Shown one piece after another: positions 7,102 through 13,677 of a stretch of DNA of 18,440 nt. The position numbers were made by a program, and so were the translations under genes. Positions within the stretch are counted from its first letter, which is position 1; each line of letters opens with the position of its first letter. The notes beneath the pieces were generated by a model that ran no database searches, had not been told where the DNA came from, and was given only the letters and a program-made list of their open reading frames with translations. Source of the stretch: CAVPRW01 sp046727435 [NCBI: bacterium] (lineage in GTDB: Bacteria; Tectomicrobia; Entotheonellia; J063); the NCBI GenBank assembly GCA_046727435.1, contig JBKPCR010000049.1, positions 1 through 18,440 on the forward strand. Reading direction: 5' to 3'.

Positions 7102-7181
7102 CGATGTGCTGCTACAAGGAACTCATTAAAAACGGTTAACGATGTGCTGCTATATGACAGATAGGCTCTAAGGACGTTGAC

Positions 7182-8582
7182 TTGCATATCGAGGAGGTCA
7201 CCGGGGAGGACAAGACGGTCGATATCGTGGTGGACATCTTCAATCGCGTCAATAGCGGCGGCACTAAGCTCTCGAAGGGTGACCTCGCCCTGGCCAAGAT
7301 CTGTGCCGAGTGGCCAGACGCCCGCGAAGCGATGAAGGTGCGGCTGGAGAAGTGGCGAAAGGCCGGCTTCTATTTCCGACTGGAGTGGCTGCTGCGCTGC
7401 ATCAACACCATTCTCACCGGCGAGGCCTTCTTCTCGGCGCTCAAGGATGTCGATACGGCGACGTTCAAACGCGGGTTGCAGCAAGCTGAAGAGGCAGTGG
7501 ATACCTTGCTCACGCTGATGGGTTCGCGCTTGGGCCTGGACCACGATCAAGTCCTTGGCAGCCGATATTCCTTCCCCTTACTCGCCCGGTACCTCGCGAG
7601 CCGCGGCGGGCGCCTGGCCAATGCTCACGAGCGGGATCAGCTCCTCTACTGGTATGTGCACACTTTTCTCTGGGGGCGTTACGCGGGCTCGACGGAGAGC
7701 ATCTTAAACCAGGATCTATCCTTCATCGAGGAGTGTGAGGGGGCACTGCAGCGCCTCATCAACCAGCTGCGCCAGCACCGGGGCGATCTGCAGTTACACC
7801 CGAACGACTTCATGGGCTGGAGCCGCGGAGCGCGGTTTTACCCGTTGCTGTACATGTTGACACGCGTCGGCCGGGCCAAGGATTGGAAGAGCGGGGTGGA
7901 GCTCTCCAATCACCTCCTGGGGCGCCTCGCACGCCTGCAAGTCCACCATATCTTTCCCAAGGCCCTGTTGTATCAGCACCAGTATACGAAGGCGGAGGCC
8001 AACGCGCTGGCGAATCTTACCTTTCTGACCCAGGACACCAATCTGCTCGTCTCCGACCGCAAGCCCGCCGAATACCTCGAGGCGTATGTGCTCAAACACC
8101 CAGGCGCCATGGAGTCGCACTGGATACCGATGGACCGGCACCTCTGGCAAGTGGAGCGGTACCGTGACTTTCTAGCCACCCGTCGGGCCCTGCTCGCGCA
8201 GGCGGCGAATGCCTTCCTCAACAGCCTCCTGGCAGGTGCGGTGCCGGAGCGCACGCTGGTGCCAGGTGGCATTGCGAACACGGAGGAAGAGCGGCTCATC
8301 CAGGGCTGCCAGGAGTGGGTGGTTGAACAGGGTTTACCCCGAGGGGAGGAGCGATATGAGGTGGCTGATCCCACGAGCGGCGAATTACTAGCCATTCTCG
8401 ATGTAGCCTGGCCTCAGGGCATCCAGGAAGGGTATAGCCAGCCCATGGCCCTGCTGATTGATGAGGGGCAGGAAGTCGAGGAGGCTGCGAACCGTGCTGG
8501 CTACCGCTACTTCACTGATGTCGAAGCCTTTCGCTCGTATGTCCAGCGAGAGATCCTGGCTGTGGACGCTGGGCCATCGTAA
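7182..8582 (+). pseudogene. DUF262/DUF1524 (GmrSD-like) nuclease, 5'-truncated
   Basis: C-terminal ~466 residues of a GmrSD-type modification-dependent restriction/anti-phage protein. Residues ~2-40 hold the end of DUF262 (HIEEVTGEDKTVDIVVDIFNRVNSGGTKLSK). Residues ~60-250 are a helical middle. The DUF1524 HNH-type nuclease follows: LQVHHIFPKALL (His255/His256) and ANLTFLTQDTN. A further ~110-residue C-terminal domain (~355-466) has a conserved-looking ILDVAWPQG segment I cannot name. The N-terminal NTP-binding part, normally with a DGQQR motif and roughly 130-180 residues, is missing. It is not found upstream of the IS element either. The frame is open across the IS right junction, and the listed TTG start is arbitrary with no good Shine-Dalgarno. 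The remaining codons are intact over 1.4 kb, so truncation may be recent, or a shortened protein may persist. Confidence 0.85.
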
Positions 8583-9003
8583 GAGTTGCCCATAGAGCTA
8601 ACCACCGTGCGCGGTCCGATGCCTGGTTGGGCAAGGATATATCTCTAGAGACGCTGCGACACATTCCAACTGTCAAAACAATTTCACGCCTCGTACACCT
8701 CTCGCCGCCGCTGACCTTTGCTGATGCGCCTATTTTTGCGATTGAGCCACTAGCGGGCATTGAAGTGCTTGCAAGAGCATCTGCTGAACGATGCGCCATC
8801 ACAATCGTCTACGAGCGCCGATCGCAACGACCCGGACGTGGAACGGCTCAGGGATGTGTTCTCCAGGCAACCAACCCCGTTGTGTGATAAAGCGGTGCAG
8901 GCAGCAAGACAGGCAACCTGTCAGGTCAAGGCATACCGAGTCCCCGATCTGGCGTGATTGATGTCGCAGACCGCGTCGGACCTTCGTAGAGGCAGCTCGC
9001 GGC
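8583..9003. other. Intergenic region, no confident gene
   Basis: About 420 bp between the DUF262 gene and the convergent HAD gene. Two overlapping plus-strand frames are open: 8627-8887 (TTG start; SLETLRHIPTVKTISRLV…) and 8760-8957 (…LQEHLLNDAPSQ…NDPDVERLRDVF…). Each has locally protein-like stretches but neither has a good start, and they overlap in different frames. They may be parts of one frameshifted remnant; no family is recognised. Confidence 0.4.
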
Positions 9004-9684
9004 CTAGCGGTTCGGCACGCGGATACCCACCTCATCTAAGTGCCGGAGCAGGTCGGCGGGATCCTCGTACACCTGGTAGGCTCCTGCCCGCTCCAGTTCC
9101 TCCTGCCCATAGCCGCCCGAGAGGAAACCGACGCCTAACGCTCGCGCCCGGCGCGCGGCGAGCATGTCCCACACGCTGTCCCCGATCACCATCGCGTTGG
9201 CGATGTCCACGCCGAGACGGCTTGCCGCCGCGAGAAACAGGTCAGGATCGGGTTTGGCATGCTCGACCGCATCGCGCGTGACCACGGGCACATCGGCGGG
9301 AATGTCGAGGAGATCGAGCACCGGGCCGGCGGTCTCCTGGTAGCCACTCGTGGCGATGGCCCATGGCACCTCCAGCTCGCTCAAGAGCGAGAGCAGTTCC
9401 CGAGCACCGGGGAGGGCGCGCACCTGGCTCAATCGCCGCCGATACGCGTCGGCATGGAGCTGTCGCAGCTGGCCGGCATCTTCCGTGCTCACCGGCCGTC
9501 CGGTCTCACGGAGTAGCGCGTGGGCGAGCAGGCCGCCGCTCATGCCGATCCGGCGGTGGATGCGCCAGACTGAGACCGCCATCCCGGCGTGATCGAGGGC
9601 CTCCTGCCAGGCGAGGACATGCTGGTAGACGCTGTCGACGAGCGTGCCATCCAGGTCGAACACGAAGGCTTGGTTGCTTCTCAT
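9004..9684 (-). CDS. HAD-superfamily hydrolase (phosphoglycolate-phosphatase-like)
   Basis: 226-aa cytoplasmic phosphatase of the HAD superfamily, subfamily with an alpha-helical cap between motifs I and II. From the ATG at 9684: motif I is FDLDGTLVDS (nucleophile Asp10, acid/base Asp12); the cap spans ~17-88; motif II is in AIATSGY (Ser/Thr112-113); motif III is Lys144 (EHAKPDPDLF); motif IV is VIGDSVWDM (168-174). All catalytic residues are present and the length is normal for the family. AAGGAG about 7 nt upstream of 9684 supports this start over the in-frame codon at 9747. The substrate is unknown; small sugar phosphates or phosphoglycolate are usual. It has no evident operon partner. Confidence 0.92.
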   Translation of the reverse strand: MRSNQAFVFDLDGTLVDSVYQHVLAWQEALDHAGMAVSVWRIHRRIGMSGGLLAHALLRETGRPVSTEDAGQLRQLHADAYRRRLSQVRALPGARELLSLLSELEVPWAIATSGYQETAGPVLDLLDIPADVPVVTRDAVEHAKPDPDLFLAAASRLGVDIANAMVIGDSVWDMLAARRARALGVGFLSGGYGQEELERAGAYQVYEDPADLLRHLDEVGIRVPNR

Positions 9685-9747
9685 GGACTGCTCCTTCCGC
9701 GCTCGGTGCGCGAGCGTCGGCTGTGTACATCGGGGTGGCGGTGCCAT

Positions 9748-10082
9748 AAAGCCGATACGAGCCGGACCCTATGGTTGTGATCGCGCGCTGGCCTCTGCAT
9801 GCGCTTGCCGTCCAGCACGAGGCGGCTCAGGCATGCACCGTACAGGTCTCCGCAGAAGAAGGTACCACGACCTTCCGGAAAAACGGAGCCCCGAGCGCCA
9901 CTGGCGCTTGCCGGAGCGATGGTGCTGATCCAGGCGCTCCCATACCTCGGCGGGTGTCCGGGTGCCCTGGGCGAACGGTCATGCGGCCTGGCGTGGCCGT
10001 ACACACGCGTGGTTCAGCCTCTCATCCCACGGTGAGTGTGCTGGAGTGGGCTGCGTCAGCCCTGCAGTCCTGATGGGGACGA
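9748..10082. other. Intergenic region with possible gene remnant
   Basis: 335 bp between the HAD gene and the amidohydrolase remnant. No start-to-stop gene is convincing. On the minus strand, one frame reads PFAQGTRTPAEVWERLDQ and continues as basic residues to a stop near 9770, which looks like the tail of a longer lost protein. I cannot assign a family. Confidence 0.35.
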
Positions 10083-10577
10083 TCAGGCCTCGTAGACCAC
10101 CTCACCGCCGACCACTGTCATCGCCACGCTCACATCGCGAAGTCGCTCGACCGGCACGGCGATGTGGCCGCAGGTGCGTATGAAGATGACAGGATGGTTT
10201 GGTGCAACCGCGTCCCAATCGTCACGGTTCGGATGGCGTCGCTCGCGCAGTCGCGTCTGGTCGTAGCCGCGCCCGCGAATCCATGTTCCCGGTGGCTGGA
10301 TCGTCGCATGCTCGTACACCGCTTTTTGCCAGGCTTCGATCGATTGCATCCCCGGTGCTTTGCAGTCGATCGACACTATGCCCATGCCAATGCCCGTGAG
10401 GTGGCCGTGCACATAGATGAAGCCGGGCAGCCGCGAGCGCCCGCGTAATGCGATTTCGCGTATACCAGGATCGGCAAGGGCTCGAATGTCGATACTGCTG
10501 CCGAGGGCGAGAATACGCCCGCCCCCGACACCGACCGCCATGGTCTGTTGCAGCGGACCCAGGCCACTGCCCCATAC
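10083..10577 (-). pseudogene. YtcJ-like amidohydrolase with internal deletion
   Basis: Remnant of a metal-dependent amidohydrolase (Amidohydro_3, YtcJ-like), a family normally ~540 aa. Present: the N-terminal beta part (MAVGVGGGRILALGSS), the first metal motif (LPGFIYVHGHL, keeping H-x-H), and WIRGRGYDQTRL…HPVIFIRTCGHIA. The sequence then jumps directly, in frame, to the family's last residues, VPVERLRDVSVAMTVVGGEVVYEA. Around 370-400 residues, including the remaining metal ligands, are gone; the junction lies near 10155-10165. The 5' end is also uncertain. The frame stays open to 10820, antisense to the next gene, and the usual N-terminal lead-in is missing. It cannot be catalytically active. 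Confidence 0.82.
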
Positions 10578-10605
10578 CCCCTGTACAGAGCCTTCAAAAT
10601 GTGGT

Positions 10606-10618
10606 GACGTGACACGTC
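10606..10618. promoter_or_regulatory. 13-bp palindrome GACGTGACACGTC
   Basis: A perfect dyad of 6-bp arms around one A. It ends 14 nt before the ATG at 10633, partly next to the likely Shine-Dalgarno (GAGGA at 10619-10623). The position suits an operator repressing the following islet. The protein that would bind it is unknown. Confidence 0.35.
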
Positions 10619-10632
10619 GAGGATGAGTTGCC

Positions 10633-11147
10633 ATGTCGCCCATTAGCGAAGAAATTGATGAGTTTTGGAAGCAAGTTGGTAAGGAAGAGGGGATGCGGCT
10701 CTTGCCAAGAGAGGATAGGTCGGCGTTCCTTAGCAAGCTTGGCGAGGAATCCGCATCGATAGGGAGGCCGAAGCTTGAGCCCTGGGTAAGCATTTTAGAG
10801 ATAGGTATTCTAGGGCTCACTCACCTTTACCTCTCGCTACAAAATGCAATGGATCAGCATCCATCCGACAGACTCCGAGTACCCTGGAGCCTTACTGGCT
10901 TTGCGTGTTCGCAGGCGGTCGCAATTCACTGCCTCTCCCTTTCAGGCCTCGACCCTGCTGCAAAGAGCAGTCTTCGGACCTTCTCGAAGCCCTTCATGTA
11001 TTGGTTGTGTGCCTAGCTGATGAGGAACTTTCGAATCGTTTTCTTGCGGCTCAAACCTTTGAGGAGGCTCGGCAGCTATGGCATCAGGAACTGTCACCCA
11101 AGAGCTCAGCCTTCGCCTTGATAGCATCATCCAATCTTTCGGTCTAG
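10633..11147 (+). pseudogene. Unknown helical protein, frame-disrupted near 11010
   Basis: The reading frame from ATG 10633 (GAGGA 9 nt upstream) gives 127 aa ending at a stop at 11014-11016. Just before that stop the coding-like sequence moves to another frame: KPFMYWLC continues as LADEELSNRFLAAQTFEEARQLWHQEL to a stop at 11147. One missing base (or two extra) near 11009-11012 explains this. The combined ~170-aa product is alpha-helical (LEIGILGLTHLYLSLQ; FACSQAVAIHCLSLSGLDPAAKSSLRTFSKPF). Its pattern recalls DUF5677-like proteins of unknown role, but that is a weak match by eye. Codons are clearly more A/T-rich than in flanking genes, suggesting transfer. Sequencing error is an alternative to true mutation. 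Confidence 0.5.
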
Positions 11148-11803
11148 ACGATGAGGTCAGGGCTGAAGTACGGGAGTGGGGGCGGGTCGAGTTGGAAGTG
11201 GCTTCTCAGTTCGTCCACGTATCGTATATATCCGCTGTCATGGAGTCTCTGTCACATCATGTCGATAAGCAGGGGCCGGGGATGGCAATCCTCGGTTCGC
11301 CGACCACATTCTCGGAGAGGACACTCGAAGTCGCGGCGAGCATGATATGGATTTTCTCACGGATAGCCTTCCCTCTCCTTGTAAGTCGCCAGCCTATGAA
11401 TTCCGTACACATACACCGGCTCAACAGAAATGATGAAAACGACCAAACTCTTGTGCTCGCCTATGAGGTTTATCATGAGTTGGTCCAAAATCACTGGTCG
11501 AATAACACAATTCCTGCCCTCGAAGAACGAGGAGAAGCCACCTCGCCACTTCATCCAGCCGACGCTCTGAGGCCATGTGCTGGCGCACGCCGTTCGTCGG
11601 GATCGGCTGAGGTGGCATGCAGGAGATCCCTCGGATATCATGCGGCCATGGGTGGTGCGCTGGCAGGTTGCCCTCGTTCGCTCCATCTCCGACGACTAGG
11701 TATACCATGGTGGCCTGTCGGCATCTGCGCCGAGAACCAGATCCTTCGCTCGCCTGAATGGAAGACGCCTCCACCGCCACTGTCCGGTCTTCTGCACCGT
11801 TGA
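11078..11803 (+). CDS. Unknown protein, probably frame-altered C-terminus
   Basis: A 241-codon ORF starting at ATG 11078 behind GAGGAGG about 10 nt upstream, overlapping the preceding gene by 70 nt. Residues 1-~148 look genuine (RLDSIIQSFGLDDEVRAEVREW, VASQFVHVSYISAVMESL, NENDQTLVLAYEVYHELVQNHW) and share the lower GC of the islet. After ~11515 the translation becomes Arg/Pro/Gly-rich and unlike a protein. The next frame reads ALKNEEKPPRHFIQPTL and stops near 11571, so the natural product is probably ~165 aa and a frameshift has extended it. No family is recognised. It may be co-transcribed with 10633-11147. Confidence 0.5.
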   Translation: MASGTVTQELSLRLDSIIQSFGLDDEVRAEVREWGRVELEVASQFVHVSYISAVMESLSHHVDKQGPGMAILGSPTTFSERTLEVAASMIWIFSRIAFPLLVSRQPMNSVHIHRLNRNDENDQTLVLAYEVYHELVQNHWSNNTIPALEERGEATSPLHPADALRPCAGARRSSGSAEVACRRSLGYHAAMGGALAGCPRSLHLRRLGIPWWPVGICAENQILRSPEWKTPPPPLSGLLHR

Positions 11804-11819
11804 GCCGCGTATTCGGTGC
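11572..11819. other. Probable non-coding or remnant DNA
   Basis: Downstream of the likely true end of the islet gene. One frame reads LAHAVRRDRLRWHAGDPSDIM and then WVVRWQVALVRSISDD before a stop near 11697, which may be a fragment. Otherwise I see nothing. Confidence 0.3.
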
Positions 11820-12290
11820 TTACCCTAGGGTGTCAGATCCTGTCTTACCCGATCGTGTCAACAACCGATCTAATTGGTTGGCAAACGCCTGCCGGTCCCG
11901 GGGGCTGAAGGGCGACGGCCCACCCGTATTCACGCCGCTCTGGCGCAGCTCGTCCATGACATGGCGCATCGTCAGGTATTCCTGAATGTTCTCTGGGGTA
12001 TACAACTGGCCTCGGGGATTCAGCGCATGCGCGCCTTTGTCTACCACCTGCGCGGCTAGCGGGATGTCCGCGGTCACGACCAGGTCGCCGGCATGGACGT
12101 GCTGGACGATGGTATGATCGGCCACATCGAACCCCACGGGGACGCGGAGCATGTGGATATAGGGCGACGCTGGGGTGCGGAGTGGTTGATTGGCGACCAG
12201 CGTCAAGGCGATTTGCAACCGGTTGGCCGTACGATACAGCAGGTCTTTGATGACATAGGGGCACGCGTCGGCATCCACCCAGATGTGCAT
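11820..12290 (-). CDS. yaiI: UPF0178 (YaiI/YqxD) family protein, DUF188
   Basis: 156-aa protein of the UPF0178/DUF188 family, related to PIN-like nuclease folds but without an established reaction. Hallmarks: [18 protein letters not shown] at the N-terminus (DADACP at residues 6-11), [37 protein letters not shown], and the [16 protein letters not shown]…[22 protein letters not shown] ending. Length is normal. The start is the ATG at 12290, with GGAGAA about 7 nt upstream; the longer frame to 12335 adds residues outside the family. It lies 84 bp downstream of the hypothetical gene at 12375-12905 in the same direction and may share its transcript. Confidence 0.94.
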   Translation of the reverse strand: MHIWVDADACPYVIKDLLYRTANRLQIALTLVANQPLRTPASPYIHMLRVPVGFDVADHTIVQHVHAGDLVVTADIPLAAQVVDKGAHALNPRGQLYTPENIQEYLTMRHVMDELRQSGVNTGGPSPFSPRDRQAFANQLDRLLTRSGKTGSDTLG

Positions 12291-12374
12291 GGAACTTCTC
12301 CGGAGCCGGTCTCGGGCTGAGCAGCACAGGGCCACTGTATGCCATGGCGATGTACGACGCGTGTCGACGTTGGT

Positions 12375-12905
12375 TTAGTCGGCGAGTGCACGAATCGCGT
12401 CAAGATCCAGGTGCCCCGCAGCTCCCCAGCCTTTCTGGCCTTCAGGGATATCCGGGCGAAACTGTTCGTACAGCGCGTAGGCCTGAGCTGCCAGCGTATC
12501 TGGTGAGTACGCCTGGGCCAACCTCTCCATTGCGGATTGCACCTCGGCCAGTGCGGGGCCGAACTTCTGCTGCAAGTACCGCGTCACGCTCGCCGGATCG
12601 ATCGGTTGACCTTTGACTGTCGCGCGCACACCGTGCTCAGCACTCATGACCGGCACCGGCCGTCCCAGTATGGTGATCATCAACGGCTTGCCCGGTTCCT
12701 GCCCTCTTGGTTTTCTTTCCTCACGTTGAGCTGGGGACGCCTCGACAATCCCCAATCGCCGAGCTTTGGATTGCGCATTCAGGCCGGCCACGGCTTTACC
12801 GAGCGTCAAGGCGGTGTCATGGTCATAGCCGAATCGCTCGGCGACCACCATACCCCAGAGCGTGAGCACAGGGGCGCGATTGATCGTGATCTTCGGTGTG
12901 GCCAA
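12375..12905 (-). CDS. Conserved hypothetical protein (ITINRAPVLTLW family)
   Basis: A 176-aa soluble protein I recognise only as a conserved hypothetical of GC-rich bacteria. Visible segments: KITINRAPVLTLWGMVVAERFGYD, ALTLGKAVAGLNAQSKARRLGI, a variable charged linker (~58-75), VMSAEHGVRATVKGQPIDPASVTRYLQQKF, and a helical C-terminus ending in YEQFRPDIPEGQKGWGAAGHLDLDAIRALA. No catalytic motif or membrane segment is evident. The start is TTG at 12905, supported by GGAGG (12913-12917) 7 nt upstream; no ATG is available. The upstream minus-strand fragments (12955-13490) may once have belonged to the same operon. Confidence 0.85.
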   Translation of the reverse strand: MATPKITINRAPVLTLWGMVVAERFGYDHDTALTLGKAVAGLNAQSKARRLGIVEASPAQREERKPRGQEPGKPLMITILGRPVPVMSAEHGVRATVKGQPIDPASVTRYLQQKFGPALAEVQSAMERLAQAYSPDTLAAQAYALYEQFRPDIPEGQKGWGAAGHLDLDAIRALAD

Positions 12906-12954
12906 CAGTGTTCCTCCACGGCTGCCCTGATCCCGACGTCGCGCCCATTCCCGT

Positions 12955-13201
12955 CTACCAGGCGCCGCTGGTCGCGATCCCAGGGTTGGATATCACGAGC
13001 TCAACGCCCCATCCCGCCCTCAACCGGCGATTTGCCGCCGCATCAAGGCCACAGGGCTCCACTTTGTTCTTGGCTTTCATCGTTTCCAGCGTCTGTACGG
13101 CGCTGTCGCGGACCTGACCCATATGTCCAGTCAACGCGCGGCAGCTCGCCAGCCAGGTCTAGGACGGTGATGCACGCGGTCCTGACCCGCCCGCCCCGCA
13201 T
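12955..13201 (-). pseudogene. Possible small gene, frame-disrupted near 13120
   Basis: An ATG at 13201 directly abuts the stop codon of the preceding gene (13202-13204), suggesting translational coupling. It reads MRGGRVRTACITVLDLAGEL…DWTYG. A coding-like continuation, QVRDSAVQTLETMKAKNKVEPCGL…VELVISNPGI, follows in a shifted frame to a stop at 12955. A one-base change near 13115-13122 would join them into ~82 aa. No family is recognised and the call is weak. Confidence 0.25.
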
Positions 13202-13490
13202 CTATTCTTCCATGAGGGTCTTCAAGTCGTCAAATGGTCCATGCCACACATCGACCAGCGGCCTAATCACGTAGGGCGTCACATCCGCACGCGCGTCGAG
13301 CCAGCGGCGGATCGGCTGCACGCATGCCTCAATCGGATCGGTGATGGTGCCAATCTCGATGACCCCGGTGATCCGGTCGTCGGCCACCGCCCGCGAACGC
13401 CAACCCCCGCGCTTCAATCGCCTGTTCGAGAGAGCTGTCTAGAAACGCCTCACCATCGTCAGACTGCCGGCGCTGAATAGCGATCGGCAC
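13202..13490 (-). pseudogene. Unknown protein with homopolymer frameshift
   Basis: The frame read from ~13490 (GTG; VPIAIQRRQSDDGEAFLDSSLEQAIEARG) continues sensibly in the neighbouring frame after a run of five G (plus-strand C at 13404-13408): WRSRAVADDRITGVIEIGTI…QPIRRWLDARADVTPYVIRP…HGPFDDLKTLMEE, stop at 13202. Removing one G restores a ~95-aa protein. Either a genuine frameshift or a homopolymer sequencing error would explain this. No stop-free upstream ATG is in frame; an ATG at 13501 is one base out of register, so a second indel near the start is possible. Family not recognised. Confidence 0.5.
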
Positions 13491-13677
13491 GCCCCACCCA
13501 TGAAATTCTCACGCGATCCAGCACCCCTTCGCAGCGGCCTTCGAAGCCGGGCGGGAAGGCTGTGCGGCAACCGTGTCGTGATCTCCCGCCATCGCCGGGA
13601 ATGGGCACCGTTCATGCCAGCTGCTGCCTCCCTATCTTGTGGAGGTTACCGGCCTGACGGCCAGCAGCATGGACCCC

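Larger units (their letters stand above)
5797..7167 (+). mobile_element. IS481-like insertion sequence, ~1371 bp, intact
   Basis: Complete element: perfect terminal inverted repeats of about 33 bp (5797-5829 and 7135-7167, both reading inwards from AGCCTATCTGTC), a single transposase gene filling the interior, and CTAAG duplicated outside. Within the repeats, an 18-bp motif TAGCAGCACATCGTTAAC recurs. It is at 5812-5829 (left), a diverged copy at 5863-5880, a partial copy near 5833-5844, and inverted exact copies at 7097-7114 and 7135-7152 (right). These are probably transposase binding sites. Perfect ends, an intact gene and a clean duplication indicate recent activity. It landed just upstream of the 5'-truncated DUF262 gene. 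Confidence 0.88.
5792..7172. repeat. Target-site duplication CTAAG flanking the IS element
   Basis: CTAAG at 5792-5796 and again at 7168-7172 immediately flank the inverted repeats. A 5-bp direct repeat outside perfect inverted repeats is what a cut-and-paste insertion leaves. Because AG also matches the inverted symmetry, the duplication could be 3-5 bp and the element correspondingly 2 bp longer at each end. Confidence 0.7.

Noticed and set aside
5812-7152. CRISPR-like array from repeated TAGCAGCACATCGTTAAC motifs
   Set aside because: Only four or five copies, in opposite orientations at the two ends of an IS and without regular spacers; they are transposon end sites.
5804-7160. IS ends placed at TGTCAT / ATGACA, as in many TG…CA elements
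   Set aside because: The perfect inverted symmetry continues 7-9 bp further outwards on both sides and is followed by a direct CTAAG duplication, so the outer boundaries fit better.
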